Assembly (NCBI RefSeq): GCF_000819565.1
Contig: NZ_CP004393.1
Span: 2,666,001 to 2,730,000 of the forward strand
From: Celeribacter indicus
GTDB taxonomy: Bacteria; Pseudomonadota; Alphaproteobacteria; Rhodobacterales; Rhodobacteraceae
Direction: 5' to 3'
Length of the DNA stretch: 64,000 nucleotides
Shown: piece after piece, positions 1-8,275 of the stretch
How the letters are laid out: the number at the start of each line of letters is the position of its first letter
Position numbering within the stretch: the stretch's first letter is position 1
Notes under the pieces: generated by a model
Database searches by the model: none
What the model saw: only the letters and a program-made list of their open reading frames with translations
Told to the model about the DNA's origin: nothing
Translations under genes and position numbers: made by a program

Positions 1-288
1 CTTCGGCAGAAGCGCGATCCGGAGCGCCTCGTCCGCCTCGGGCAGGCGCTTGCGCAGGGCGGGCAGCTCATCTTCGGCCAGCGCCCGCATCTCGGGGTCG
101 GACAGCATCGCCTCGGCCTCGGCGATATCGGAGAGGAGCGTGCGATAGGCGCGGATCTGGTCGACGACGGGTTTCAGCTCCGCATACTCGCGGCCGAGCG
201 CGGCGATGTCGCCCGTGCCCGCGCTCATCGCGGCCTCGACGTATTCGAAACGCTGGGTGATCTGGTGGAGACGGTCTTCGGGTATCAT
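1..288 (-). CDS. prfA: Peptide chain release factor 1, N-terminal part (runs off left edge)
   Basis: Reading leftwards from an ATG at 286-288 gives 96 codons with no stop, beginning [20 protein letters not shown] and continuing as a helical charged segment. This is the N-terminal coiled domain of class I release factor RF1, which ends translation at UAA and UAG. The PxT anticodon-mimic loop and the GGQ motif lie beyond the left edge and cannot be checked. A 78-bp gap separates it from the DUF1499 gene upstream on the same strand. RF2 has a different N-terminus, so RF1 is preferred. Confidence 0.85.
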   Translation of the reverse strand, partial: MIPEDRLHQITQRFEYVEAAMSAGTGDIAALGREYAELKPVVDQIRAYRTLLSDIAEAEAMLSDPEMRALAEDELPALRKRLPEADEALRIALLPK

Positions 289-366
289 GAGGGGTCTGTT
301 GCGCCGAAAATGCGGGCCGGTCAAGCGGCGGCGTCGCGGCGGATGAGTATTTGTGGCAGCAAAAAG

Positions 367-789
367 CTAGACGCCCGCGGCTGCGATCCAGTCGCGCAGG
401 CGGGCGGCGTTGGTGCCGAAATCACCCCTACCGAAGCGTTGGCGGGCGAGAAGCGCCAGTTCCGCCCCGGCCTCGTGCGGGCGCACGGCGACGGTGGTGT
501 AGTCGGGCAGGCCCCAGAAGCCCGAGCGCGTGACATAGCTCATCCGCCCCTCGCCCGCCGATCCGGCGATGTGGCGGGTGCGCGGCCATGTGGCGGCCAC
601 GGCGTCGATCTGCGCGAGCGCCTCCGCGGGCGGATGCGGCACGGCGAGCAGGCGTTTCGCGCCGCGGCGGCCGGGGTCGGCAGCGGCGAAGGGATCGACA
701 TGCCAGCGCGCGGGATCGGTGGGCGCGAGCCGGATGACGGCCTGGAGGACGAGGAAGAGCCCGAGCAGGATCCAGAGCGCCATGGTCAC
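367..789 (-). CDS. DUF1499 family membrane-anchored protein
   Basis: A 140-residue protein with one N-terminal hydrophobic segment (about residues 4-20) followed by a soluble domain with the sequence pattern of DUF1499 proteins (around residues 25-135, including the stretch TRSGFWGLPDYTTV). The biochemical role of the family is not known. Its start codon overlaps the stop of the upstream agmatinase gene by 4 bases (ATGA), so the two are probably translationally coupled. The conserved coupling does not by itself indicate a role in polyamine metabolism. Confidence 0.7.
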   Translation of the reverse strand: MTMALWILLGLFLVLQAVIRLAPTDPARWHVDPFAAADPGRRGAKRLLAVPHPPAEALAQIDAVAATWPRTRHIAGSAGEGRMSYVTRSGFWGLPDYTTVAVRPHEAGAELALLARQRFGRGDFGTNAARLRDWIAAAGV

Positions 790-1748
790 GCCTTCCGCCG
801 CGTCCAGCCGTAAAGCGCGACGATCTCCATCGCCACATGGGCACCCGCCACGGCGGTGGCGCCGGTCGTGTCATAGGGCGGGGAGACCTCGACGATGTCG
901 CCGCCGGTGAGGCGGACGCCGGCGAGATCGCGCAGGATCGCCGCCGCCTGCCAGCTGGCGAGCCCGCCCCAGACCGGCGTGCCGGTGCCCGGCGCGAAGG
1001 CGGGGTCGAGGCAGTCGATGTCGAAGGTGAGATAGCAATTGCCGGTGCCGACGATGCGCTTCACCTCCTGCGCCACCCAGCCCGGCCCGCGCTCATGCAC
1101 GCAGCGCGCGTCGAGCGTGGTCATGCCGAGCGTGTCGGGATTGTCGGTGCGGATGCCGATCTGGACCGACGTCTCGGGATCGACGAGCCCGGTCTTCACC
1201 GCCTTGTAGAACATCGTTCCGTGGTCGATCCGCGTCAGGTCGTCATCGGCCCATGTGTCCGAATGGGCGTCGAAATGGATAAGGCTGAGGGGGCCGAACC
1301 TTTCGGCATGGGCCTTCAGGATCGGATAGCTGATGGAATGATCGCCGCCGAGCGCGAGGCTTCCGGCGCCGGAGGCGAGGATCCCGCGGATATGGGCGGT
1401 GAGCGCGTCGGGGAAGTCGGCCACCTTTGCGTAGTCGAAGGGCAGGTCGCCATAATCGACCACGGTGAACTCGTCGAAGGGGGAATAGCCCCAGCCATAG
1501 GGCGCGTCGAAGGCCTGAAGCGTCGAGGCCTCCCGGATCGCGCGGGGGCCGAGCCGCGTGCCTGGGCGATTCGTCACCGCCTGGTCGAAAGGCACGCCGG
1601 TGATGGCCAGATCGACGCCGGCGAGGTCCTTCGTGTAGCGCCGGCGGAAGGTCGAGGTGGCGCCGCCAAAGGCGTTTTCGAAGGCGAGTCCCCGTCCCGG
1701 ACCGGTGAAGGCCAGATCAATCTGGGTCTTTGCGTCTTCGAGCGCCAT
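786..1748 (-). CDS. speB: Agmatinase / ureohydrolase family protein
   Basis: A 320-residue ureohydrolase. The binuclear manganese site is visible as GGDHS (about residue 138), HFDAHSDT (about 158-165) and FDIDCLDPAFAPGTGTP (about 242-258). Agmatinases hydrolyse agmatine to putrescine and urea in the cytosol; related guanidinobutyrase and guanidinopropionase share the same motifs, so the exact substrate is inferred. It is the first gene of a short leftward operon with the DUF1499 gene. Confidence 0.85.
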   Translation of the reverse strand: MALEDAKTQIDLAFTGPGRGLAFENAFGGATSTFRRRYTKDLAGVDLAITGVPFDQAVTNRPGTRLGPRAIREASTLQAFDAPYGWGYSPFDEFTVVDYGDLPFDYAKVADFPDALTAHIRGILASGAGSLALGGDHSISYPILKAHAERFGPLSLIHFDAHSDTWADDDLTRIDHGTMFYKAVKTGLVDPETSVQIGIRTDNPDTLGMTTLDARCVHERGPGWVAQEVKRIVGTGNCYLTFDIDCLDPAFAPGTGTPVWGGLASWQAAAILRDLAGVRLTGGDIVEVSPPYDTTGATAVAGAHVAMEIVALYGWTRRKA

Positions 1749-1834
1749 CGCGGTGGTCTCCCCTTGCCTGTCGCCGCCACTCTAGCGCGGCAGACGGGCT
1801 TGGCAATCGCGGCGGCGGGCGGGGAAAAGGAAAT

Positions 1835-1866
1835 GGGCCTCCCGTGCTGCTGCGAACGGGAGGCCC
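1835..1866 (-). terminator. Intrinsic terminator after the outer-membrane protein gene
   Basis: An 11-bp perfect inverted repeat (GGGCCTCCCGT at 1835-1845 with ACGGGAGGCCC at 1856-1866, 10-base loop), followed on the minus strand by a T-rich tail (ATTTCCTTTTCC). It lies about 60 bp past the stop of the leftward outer-membrane gene and before the agmatinase gene, so it probably separates the two units. Confidence 0.75.
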
Positions 1867-1924
1867 GGAGCGGGGCATGCGGTGGGGTACGAGGGGAGCC
1901 GCCGCATGCCGCCGAGGGGAACAC

Positions 1925-2518
1925 TCAGAAGCGGAAGGACACGCGCGCACCCAGCGTGGTGGCGGAGAGGTCTTCGCCGCTGTCGTCGAACTCGTCAAAC
2001 TCGTTCTGGAGCAGCTCGGCGCCCAGGTTGATCTGGTCGGTCAGCGCATAATCCACGCCGATACCATAGGCATAACCGGTGTCGGAATAATCCTCGCCCG
2101 CGATATCCGCATTGACGTAGGTCGCACCGACCACGCCGTAGACGAGCGCGGAGCCCAGGTCATAGCCGGCGCGCAGTTTCAGCCGGGTGAAATCGTCGAT
2201 CGACGCAACGTCGTTCTCGATCTCGGACGCGCTGTATTCGAGTTCGCCACCGAGCACGAAATTACCGAAGTCGTAATCGTAACCACCGAAGAGGCCATAG
2301 ACCATGTCGTCGGCGTCGTCGGCCACATCATCGCCCCAGCCGTAGCCTGCAGAAAGACCCGCATAGCCGCCGGTCCAGTCGGTGCCGGCAACCACGGGCG
2401 CGACCGGCGCCGGGGTGATCACGGGCTCGGGGGTCGGCTCGCTGTAGCCGCCCGCGAAAGCGGGCGCGGTCACGGCGAGCGCGGCGACTGCGGCGGCCGG
2501 AATTGCGAAACGTTTCAT
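1925..2518 (-). CDS. Outer-membrane beta-barrel protein (opacity/OmpW-like)
   Basis: 197 residues with a clear Sec signal peptide ending at about residue 22 (VTAPAFA-G). The mature protein begins with a Pro/Glu-rich linker, then alternating-hydrophobicity strands rich in Gly, Tyr and Asp (GGYAGLSAGYGW, YGLFGGYDYDFGNFVLGGELEY), and ends in the aromatic C-terminus RVSFRF recognised by the Bam machinery. This matches the 8-stranded outer-membrane protein superfamily. A strong ribosome site (AAGGAG) precedes the start and a strong terminator follows, as expected for an abundant single-gene unit. The function is not known. Confidence 0.8.
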   Translation of the reverse strand: MKRFAIPAAAVAALAVTAPAFAGGYSEPTPEPVITPAPVAPVVAGTDWTGGYAGLSAGYGWGDDVADDADDMVYGLFGGYDYDFGNFVLGGELEYSASEIENDVASIDDFTRLKLRAGYDLGSALVYGVVGATYVNADIAGEDYSDTGYAYGIGVDYALTDQINLGAELLQNEFDEFDDSGEDLSATTLGARVSFRF

Positions 2519-2573
2519 TTATCTGAACTCCTTCTTACACTGCCTCTTTCGTGCCTCATTGCATTGAGAGGAC

Positions 2574-2595
2574 GACGCCTTCTCTGTCAGGCGTC
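2574..2595 (-). promoter_or_regulatory. Hairpin in the 5' leader of the outer-membrane protein gene
   Basis: A perfect 7-bp inverted repeat (GACGCCT at 2574-2580, AGGCGTC at 2589-2595) lies 56-77 bp ahead of the start codon on the minus strand. It falls in the likely 5' untranslated leader. Many outer-membrane protein mRNAs are controlled by small RNAs or leader structure, so this may be regulatory, but nothing more specific can be read. Confidence 0.3.
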
Positions 2596-2624
2596 TCACC
2601 AAGGAAATCGTGTATAATTCAGGC

Positions 2625-2652
2625 GGAAAAAAGGGGGGCGGGGGTCACGCCC
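2625..2652 (-). terminator. Probable intrinsic terminator after the ABC-F gene
   Basis: On the minus strand a short GC stem (GGGCG/CGCCC, 5 bp, at 2636-2640 and 2648-2652) is followed by CCCTTTTTTCC. It sits about 90 bp beyond the stop of the leftward ABC-F gene. The stem is short, but the T-run is good. Confidence 0.5.
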
Positions 2653-2743
2653 GCGTGAGGTGACGCGACGTCGGAGGAAAATGGCCGAGGGCGGCCCGGC
2701 GCATGGCGTGTTTCAGCCGATCCTGCCCGCCTCCGCGAGAGGC

Positions 2744-4573
2744 TCAGACAGCGGCGTTCCTCTCCTCGAGATCAAGCCATTCCTCCTCTGCGGCGGAGAG
2801 TGTTTCCTGCCGCGCGGCGAGCATTTCCGTGGCCTTGCGGAACTTCACCGGGTCGCGGGTGAACAGCTCCGGATCGGAAAGCAGGTCGGAGAGGCGCGCA
2901 ATCTCCGCCTCGAGCCGCTCGATCTCCGCCGGCAGCGCCTCGAGACGGTGCCTTTCGGTGAAGGACAGGCCGGATTTCGGCGTCGCGGCGGGTTTCTCCG
3001 CGGGCGCCTGCGCCGCCTTCGCTGCCGTCGCGGCGGGTTTCGGCTGCGCCCGCTCCGGGGTGGCGGTGCCGCGCTGCGCGAGGTAATCCGACCAGCCGCC
3101 GGCATAGACGGTGGCCTGCCCCCTGCCCTCCATCGCCACGGTCTGAGTCGCGACCCGGTCGATGAAATCGCGGTCGTGGGAGACGAGGAGCACCGTGCCC
3201 TCGAACTCGGTCAGCAGCTCCTGCAACAGGTCGAGCGTCTCGATGTCGAGATCGTTCGTCGGCTCGTCGAGCACGAGAAGGTTCGAAGGCTTCGCCATGA
3301 TCTTCGCCAGCAGAAGCCGCGCCTTTTCCCCGCCCGAGAGGGAGGCGACGGGTGCGCGGGCCTGCGCATCGGTGAAGAGGAATTCCTTGAGATAGCCGAC
3401 CACGTGTTTCGGGGTGCCGCGCACCATGATCTGATCGGCCTTGCCGGACACGCGCATGTCCTTGTCCGAGGTCAGCGCCTCCCAGAGCGTCAGGTCCTCG
3501 CGGATATTGCTGCGGGCCTGGTCGAAGACCGCCATCTCGAGCTTCGTGCCGAGCCGCACCGTGCCGCTGTCGGGCGCGATCTCCCCGGTCAGCATCTTCA
3601 GGAGCGTGGTCTTGCCCGCCCCGTTCGGCCCGACGAAGGCAATCCTGTCGCCGCGCGCGACCTTGATCGAGAAATCGCGCAGGATGATTTTTTCCCCGAA
3701 GGCCTTCGCGATATGCTCGGCCTCGATCACCCGCTTGCCGGATTTCTCCGAGACCTCGAGCTCCATCGCCGCCGTGCCTTGCCGCCGGATCTGCCCGGCC
3801 CGCTCCGTGCGCAGGTCCTGGAGCGCGCGCACGCGGCCCATGTTGCGCTTGCGCCGGGCGGAAATGCCCTCGACCGCCCAGCGGGCCTCCGCCTTGATCT
3901 TGCGGTCGAGCTTGTGGCGCTGCTGGTCCTCCTCCTCCCAGACCTTGTCGCGCCATTCCTCGAACGCCGCGAATCCCTGCTCCTGCCGCCGCACGTCGCC
4001 CCGGTCGATCCAGAGCGTCGCGCGTGTCAGGTGGTTGAGGAAGGCGCGGTCGTGGGAAATCAGCACATAGGCGGCCCTGGTGGTGCGCAGTTCCTCCTCG
4101 AGCCAGGCGATCGCCTCGATGTCGAGGTGGTTCGTCGGCTCGTCGAGCAGCATGAGTGCGGGCGCCTCGGCGAGGAGCTTGGCGAGCGCCGCGCGCCGCC
4201 GTTCTCCGCCCGAGGCCGTCGCCACCGGCGTCGAGGGATCGAATTTCAGCCCCTCGGCCACCATCGCGACGCGATATGCCTCGCTCTCCCCGAGCTCCGA
4301 GGCCGCGAAATCTCCAAGCGTCGCATAAGGCGAGAGATCCGGCTCCTGCTCCATGTAGCCCACGGTCACGCCCGGACCGAGCACGCGGGCGCCGCGATCC
4401 GGTTCGACTAGCCCCGCCATGACCTTCATCAGCGTGGACTTGCCCGAGCCGTTGCGGCCCACGAGCGCGACGCGGTCGCCCTCCTGGACGATGAGCGAGA
4501 GGCCGTCGAAGACGGGATCGCCGCCGAAGGTGAGCGAGATGTCGGAAAGCTGGAGAACCGGTGCGCGTGCCAT
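2744..4573 (-). CDS. ABC-F family ATP-binding protein (Uup-like)
   Basis: 609 residues with two ABC ATPase domains in one chain and no membrane segments. Domain 1 has Walker A GRNGSGKS, signature SGGERRR and Walker B LMLLDEPTNHLD; domain 2 has GPNGAGKT, LSGGEKARLLLAK and VLDEPTNDLD. A Pro/Ala/Lys-rich linker and a C-terminal coiled coil (last ~80 residues) give the Uup-type layout. ABC-F proteins act on ribosomes or on DNA-related processes rather than in transport. The ATG at 4571-4573 is preferred because it begins the conserved domain; a start 12 codons upstream is possible. The gene diverges from the hsp20 gene on its right. Confidence 0.88.
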   Translation of the reverse strand: MARAPVLQLSDISLTFGGDPVFDGLSLIVQEGDRVALVGRNGSGKSTLMKVMAGLVEPDRGARVLGPGVTVGYMEQEPDLSPYATLGDFAASELGESEAYRVAMVAEGLKFDPSTPVATASGGERRRAALAKLLAEAPALMLLDEPTNHLDIEAIAWLEEELRTTRAAYVLISHDRAFLNHLTRATLWIDRGDVRRQEQGFAAFEEWRDKVWEEEDQQRHKLDRKIKAEARWAVEGISARRKRNMGRVRALQDLRTERAGQIRRQGTAAMELEVSEKSGKRVIEAEHIAKAFGEKIILRDFSIKVARGDRIAFVGPNGAGKTTLLKMLTGEIAPDSGTVRLGTKLEMAVFDQARSNIREDLTLWEALTSDKDMRVSGKADQIMVRGTPKHVVGYLKEFLFTDAQARAPVASLSGGEKARLLLAKIMAKPSNLLVLDEPTNDLDIETLDLLQELLTEFEGTVLLVSHDRDFIDRVATQTVAMEGRGQATVYAGGWSDYLAQRGTATPERAQPKPAATAAKAAQAPAEKPAATPKSGLSFTERHRLEALPAEIERLEAEIARLSDLLSDPELFTRDPVKFRKATEMLAARQETLSAAEEEWLDLEERNAAV

Positions 4574-4688
4574 GGCCGCACCGCTACTCGCAGCCGCGCG
4601 AAAGGTCAACGGGCGACCTCAGATCAAAGCCGGGCGGGGCCGAATCTGCTATAAATGGCTAATCGGCAATTCAATCGGGAGAAAGACC

Positions 4689-5189
4689 ATGAGAACGAAC
4701 CACTGGCTTCCGTCGTCCTGGTTTGGACATAAAGACGCCGACACCAGCCTGATGTCGCTGCGCGACCAGATCGACAGGCTGTTCGACGATTTCGGCGAGG
4801 GCCTGACGCTGCGCGACCGCCGCTTTGCCATGAAGAGCGACATCAGCGAGACGGAGACGGATCTCACCGTCACCGCGGAACTTCCGGGCATGACGGAAGC
4901 GGATGTCACCGTCTCGGTCAGCGGCAACCGCCTGACCATCGAGGGGGAGAAGAAGACCGAAACCTCCTCGCGCGACGACAAGGAGAACGCGGACGACAAG
5001 GACGCCCGCGCCTTTCACCGGATCGAACGGTATTCCGGCAGCTTCCGGCGGGTCATGAGCCTGCCCTTCGAGGTGGATCCGGACGCGGTGTCCGCCCGGA
5101 TGAAGGACGGGGTTCTGACCGTCACCCTGCCGAAACCGCCGGAGGTCCAGGCGGAGGCCCGCAAGATCGTCGTCGAGCGCGCGACATAG
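4689..5189 (+). CDS. Small heat-shock protein, Hsp20/alpha-crystallin family (chromosomal copy)
   Basis: 166 residues. The alpha-crystallin domain spans about residues 48-155, with the family motifs ELPGMTEADVTVSV and the C-terminal GVLTVTLPK. A charged insertion (ETSSRDDKENADDKDA) sits in the flexible loop. Small Hsps bind unfolding proteins without ATP and pass them to disaggregases. The start is set by a GGGAGA ribosome site 6 bases ahead; a longer upstream reading frame has no such signal. It lies outside the mobile element and its upstream region lacks the ROSE-like UUGCU motif found before the island copy. Confidence 0.88.
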   Translation: MRTNHWLPSSWFGHKDADTSLMSLRDQIDRLFDDFGEGLTLRDRRFAMKSDISETETDLTVTAELPGMTEADVTVSVSGNRLTIEGEKKTETSSRDDKENADDKDARAFHRIERYSGSFRRVMSLPFEVDPDAVSARMKDGVLTVTLPKPPEVQAEARKIVVERAT

Positions 5190-5197
5190 CGGCCACA

Positions 5198-5232
5198 GGC
5201 GGAAGGGGGCGTTGGATGCCCCCTTTCCCGCC
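5198..5232. terminator. Bidirectional terminator between hsp20 and olsB
   Basis: Inverted repeat GGCGGAAGGGGGC / GCCCCCTTTCCCGCC (5198-5210 and 5218-5232) with a 7-base loop and small bulges, located between two convergent genes. It could serve both strands. Confidence 0.6.
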
Positions 5233-5235
5233 GGA

Positions 5236-5988
5236 TCACCCGGCGACGGCGCGCAGCAGCTTCTTGCGCGCGGGCGGGATCGCCTTGATCTCGACCCCGG
5301 TGAAGACATGCATCGTGTTCAGCTCGCGATCCACCACCGCGTGATCGGAGACCCAGCCCCCCATCATCAGATAGGTCTTCAGGAGCGGCGGCATCTTCAG
5401 CATCGCGCGCTTCGCATCGGGCTTGCGCCGCAGCCGCGCAGCGAATCTGAAGACGTTCGGCGCCTTCACCTTCGGCAAAAGCCGTTTCGGGCCGAGATGG
5501 CGGTGCTTGAGCATGGCGAGCGCATCCGCGTGGTCCTGCCAGTGCGTGCCGCGGAAGGACGAGCAGCCGAAAAGCATCTCGACCCCCGTCTCGTCCACGT
5601 AGCGCGTCATCGCCCCCCAGGCGATGCGCAGGATATCCGGATCGCGGCAGTCGGGATGGATGCAGAAGCGCCCCATCTCGAGCATCCGCCCCTCGTAGCC
5701 CGCAAGCGCCTCGAGCCCGTAGAACTGCGCCGAATAGCTGCGGGAGATCTCCGCCCCGCCCGCGAGATCGAGAAAGCGATAGGTGCAGACGAGGCGCCCG
5801 CTCCTGCGCTCCTCGATCAGCACATGGCGGCACAGCCCGTCGAAGGCATCCGCCTCCCGCCCGTCGGCGCGCGGGGCGGCGCCCGTACCGGAGACGAAGG
5901 CGAGATACCTCAGCCGCTGCGCCGCCTCGAGATCGGCGCGGCTCTCCGCGAACCGGGCGACATAGCGCCCCTTCAGAAAATCGAACAT
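5236..5988 (-). CDS. olsB: L-ornithine N-alpha-acyltransferase (OlsB-type GNAT protein)
   Basis: 250 residues of the hemolysin-like/OlsB acetyltransferase family. Visible family features are an early RLRY motif, a DAFDGLCRHVLIEE segment, RLVCTYRFL and the region EMGRFCIHPDCRDPDI. OlsB transfers a 3-hydroxyacyl group from acyl carrier protein to ornithine, the first step in making phosphorus-free ornithine lipids. The partner olsA is not adjacent here. The start at 5988 (MFDFLKGRY) was chosen over one 8 codons upstream because it begins the conserved region. Related GNAT enzymes of unknown substrate are an alternative. Confidence 0.72.
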   Translation of the reverse strand: MFDFLKGRYVARFAESRADLEAAQRLRYLAFVSGTGAAPRADGREADAFDGLCRHVLIEERRSGRLVCTYRFLDLAGGAEISRSYSAQFYGLEALAGYEGRMLEMGRFCIHPDCRDPDILRIAWGAMTRYVDETGVEMLFGCSSFRGTHWQDHADALAMLKHRHLGPKRLLPKVKAPNVFRFAARLRRKPDAKRAMLKMPPLLKTYLMMGGWVSDHAVVDRELNTMHVFTGVEIKAIPPARKKLLRAVAG

Positions 5989-6133
5989 GCGGCGCGCTCC
6001 CGTCTCTCGCACGGCCTCCGGAACCTGTCACGGGTTCTACCGCAGAGGATATGTCGTTTTCTTGACGTTGCGAAGCCTTGTTCCGCGCCGCGACATGCCT
6101 ACCTCATGGGGCAAAGCACAAAGGAACGCACCC

Positions 6134-6544
6134 ATGCCGAAGATCGACAGGACCGACGCCGAATGGCGCGCCGAACTGGATTCCGAAACCTACCGCGTCA
6201 CGCGCCAGCACGGGACCGAGCGGGCCTTTTCCCATCCGGGCTTTCCCGCCGTTCCCGGTGTGTTCAAATGCGCCTGCTGCGGCGCCGAACTGTTCACCCA
6301 GGAGACGAAATACGAAAGCCATTGCGGCTGGCCCGCCTTCTACGCCACCAAGGAGGACGCGCCGGTCGGCGAGAGCCGCGACACCTCCTTCGGCATGGTG
6401 CGCACGGAGGTGCATTGCGACAATTGCGGCGCCCATCTCGGCCATGTCTTCCCCGACGGTCCGCAGGACAAGACCGGGCTGCGCTACTGCATCAACGGCG
6501 TGGCGCTGCGCTTCGAGCCGAACGAGAACGCAGCCGAGCGCTGA
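6134..6544 (+). CDS. msrB: Peptide-methionine (R)-S-oxide reductase
   Basis: 136 residues, typical for single-domain MsrB. Two CxxC pairs that bind structural zinc are present (CACC near residue 45 and CDNC near residue 95), as are CGWPAF and the catalytic cysteine in LRYCING near the C-terminus. The enzyme reduces the R epimer of methionine sulfoxide in proteins using thioredoxin. The ATG at 6134 is chosen because it begins the family domain; the reading frame extends further upstream without a plausible ribosome site. Confidence 0.92.
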   Translation: MPKIDRTDAEWRAELDSETYRVTRQHGTERAFSHPGFPAVPGVFKCACCGAELFTQETKYESHCGWPAFYATKEDAPVGESRDTSFGMVRTEVHCDNCGAHLGHVFPDGPQDKTGLRYCINGVALRFEPNENAAER

Positions 6545-6576
6545 GCGGGGCTTTTTGCTGCTGAAAATACTCATGA

Positions 6577-6601
6577 AAAAGCCGCCCCGAAGACGGCTTT
6601 T
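6577..6601. terminator. Bidirectional intrinsic terminator between msrB and bamE
   Basis: AAAAGCCG at 6577-6584 pairs with CGGCTTTT at 6594-6601 around a 9-base loop. A-run on the left and T-run on the right make it work in both directions, matching the convergent arrangement of msrB and bamE. Confidence 0.85.
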
Positions 6602-6631
6602 CGTTCTTTCCGCTTCGAACGGAGCCCCGGC

Positions 6632-7066
6632 CTATTGCAGGAGCTGTTCGGCGGTGATGTTGCCGACATTGCTGAAGAGCTGACGCAGGAAGGTGATGCC
6701 CTGCACGTTCGATTCCGTCACGCGGCGGTCGAGCACCACGACGCGGCCCTGTTCGAGGCCGAAGCGCTCGATATTGCTGACCCGGCCGGCGCCGTCGAAG
6801 GAGATGGCGAGCACCTGACGGTCCACTTCCTTCGGCTCGAAGGCGCCGAGGTGGCGGAACCGGGAGCGCACGTAATACCAGCCGGAGCGGTCGAGGATGC
6901 CTTCCGTCGTCGGACGCCCGATGGCGGAGGCCACCTCCTCCTGCGTGTCGCCGATGTTCACCGTCCGCAGTTGGTCCGGCGTCGGGACATAGCCATGGTT
7001 GCGGTATTGCGCGGCACAGGCCGACAGGACGAGCGCCAGGGCGATCCCGATCGCGGCTTTCGCCAT
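6632..7066 (-). CDS. bamE: Outer-membrane assembly lipoprotein BamE (SmpA/OmlA family)
   Basis: 144 residues. A lipoprotein signal peptide ends in the lipobox LSAC at about residue 16. The SmpA/OmlA fold follows, with the marker GDTQEEVASAIGRPT and later tryptophan/tyrosine-rich strands (GWYYVRSRF). BamE is an accessory lipoprotein of the Bam complex that inserts beta-barrel proteins. The start at 7066 gives a compact signal peptide; an ATG 12 codons upstream is less suitable. The gene is divergent from yceD. Confidence 0.85.
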   Translation of the reverse strand: MAKAAIGIALALVLSACAAQYRNHGYVPTPDQLRTVNIGDTQEEVASAIGRPTTEGILDRSGWYYVRSRFRHLGAFEPKEVDRQVLAISFDGAGRVSNIERFGLEQGRVVVLDRRVTESNVQGITFLRQLFSNVGNITAEQLLQ

Positions 7067-7178
7067 GGACTTGGCCCCTTGCGGGAAAATGCGTGCGGAC
7101 ATGTGCCCCCTCTTGCCTTGTGCTCTCGCGCCTCGTATCCGGCTTATAGAAACAGCGCCCGACGATCAAGGAGGCATC

Positions 7179-7742
7179 ATGGGACATGACGGACTGACGA
7201 GCTGGGGGACCGAGCTGCGCCTGCGCGACCTCTCGCCCGCCCATGCCCATCCTTTCCGGCTTGTGCCGACGCGCGAGGACATGGACCTGCTGGCAAGCGA
7301 GCTCGGGTTGTCGGAACTGCGCAAGCTGCGCTTCGAGGGCCGTCTGGTGCCGCTCGGCAAGCGCGACTGGCGGCTCGAGGGCACGCTCGGCGCCACCGTG
7401 GTGCAGCCCTGCGTCGCGACGCTCGTGCCGGTGACGACGCGGATCGACACCGAGGTGGCGCGCCTCTATGTGGCCGACTTCCAGGAGGAGTTCGCCCCCG
7501 AGAGCGAGGTCGAGATGCCCGAGGACGAAAGCGTGGAGCCCCTGCCCGCGCGCCTGTCCCTCGCGGATGTGGCCGAGGAGGCGCTCGCCCTCGCCGCGCC
7601 CGACTATCCGCGCGCCGAAGGCGCCGAGCTTGGTGTGACGCAGTTCACCGAGCCGGGACGGGAGGCGATGACGGACGAGGACACGAAGCCCTTCGCCGGG
7701 CTCAGGGCGCTGCGCGAGAAGCTTGAAAAAGGCGAAGAATAG
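7179..7742 (+). CDS. yceD: YceD/DUF177 family protein
   Basis: 187 residues with the DUF177 pattern: an N-terminal half with a beta-rich core (RFEGRLVPLGKRDWRLEGTL), a central QPCVATLVPV, and an acidic C-terminal half containing DEPVEPL-like residues (PEDESVEPL) and LADVAEEALALAAPDYPRA. Bacterial YceD is almost always next to rpmF and has been linked to 23S rRNA accumulation; plant homologues are needed for 23S rRNA. The start follows an AAGGAGG ribosome site 4 bases ahead. Confidence 0.85.
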   Translation: MGHDGLTSWGTELRLRDLSPAHAHPFRLVPTREDMDLLASELGLSELRKLRFEGRLVPLGKRDWRLEGTLGATVVQPCVATLVPVTTRIDTEVARLYVADFQEEFAPESEVEMPEDESVEPLPARLSLADVAEEALALAAPDYPRAEGAELGVTQFTEPGREAMTDEDTKPFAGLRALREKLEKGEE

Positions 7743-7783
7743 GGCGCGCCGCCCCCCGCCTCACAACCCGCCTCACAAAAGGG

Positions 7784-7811
7784 TTGCAGTTTTGCCGATT
7801 CCGGCTATGTT
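7784..7811 (+). promoter_or_regulatory. Candidate housekeeping promoter for rpmF-plsX-fabH
   Basis: TTGCAG (7784-7789) and TATGTT (7806-7811) are separated by 16 bases in the 293-bp gap between yceD and rpmF. The remaining 220-base leader before rpmF is long and holds no recognisable gene. Confidence 0.4.
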
Positions 7812-8035
7812 CCCGGCCTCGCTTCCCCGCACGGTCCGATCGCGGAACCCGGAACCGGCCTTGCCGGTTTCCAGAGGAAAATCATGACGAAGAGCATGGT
7901 TTACACTCTGCGCGCAAAGCCCTATGAAGCGCCGAGAATTCCTCCGGACGCCGTCCGGGAGCAACAAGGGGCAAATGCCCCGCCCACCATGGGAAAGGCG
8001 CCCGCGCCCGCCCCTCCTGATACCGAGGTTGAGAC

Positions 8036-8242
8036 ATGGCTGTCCCTCAGAACAAAGTCACCCGCTCGAAGCGGAACATGCGCCGCGCCCACGATGCGCT
8101 CGTTGCCGGCAATCCGGCCGAATGCCCGAACTGCGGCGAACTCAAGCGCCCGCACCACGTCTGCGGCGCCTGCGGCCATTACGACGACCGTGAGGTCGTG
8201 GCCCAGGCCGACGAGATCGATCTCGACGACGACGCGGCATAA
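8036..8242 (+). CDS. rpmF: 50S ribosomal protein L32
   Basis: 68 residues starting [20 protein letters not shown], the highly conserved L32 N-terminus. The zinc-ribbon cysteines are present as CPNC and CGAC (about residues 30-46). The C-terminal acidic tail is typical of alphaproteobacteria. L32 binds the large ribosomal subunit near the exit tunnel. It lies 33 bp upstream of plsX, the usual order. Confidence 0.96.
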   Translation: MAVPQNKVTRSKRNMRRAHDALVAGNPAECPNCGELKRPHHVCGACGHYDDREVVAQADEIDLDDDAA

Positions 8243-8275
8243 GCGCGCCCCGGTGCGCCAGACGGTGTCTCACGC

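Noticed and set aside
265..1740. Long rightward reading frames opposite agmatinase and DUF1499 genes
   Set aside because: They are GC-driven antisense frames with low-complexity Arg/Gly/Ala composition; the leftward frames have clear family motifs.
2660..4411. 583-codon rightward frame
   Set aside because: It lies opposite the ABC-F gene whose two ATPase domains are unmistakable; the antisense product has no recognisable domain.
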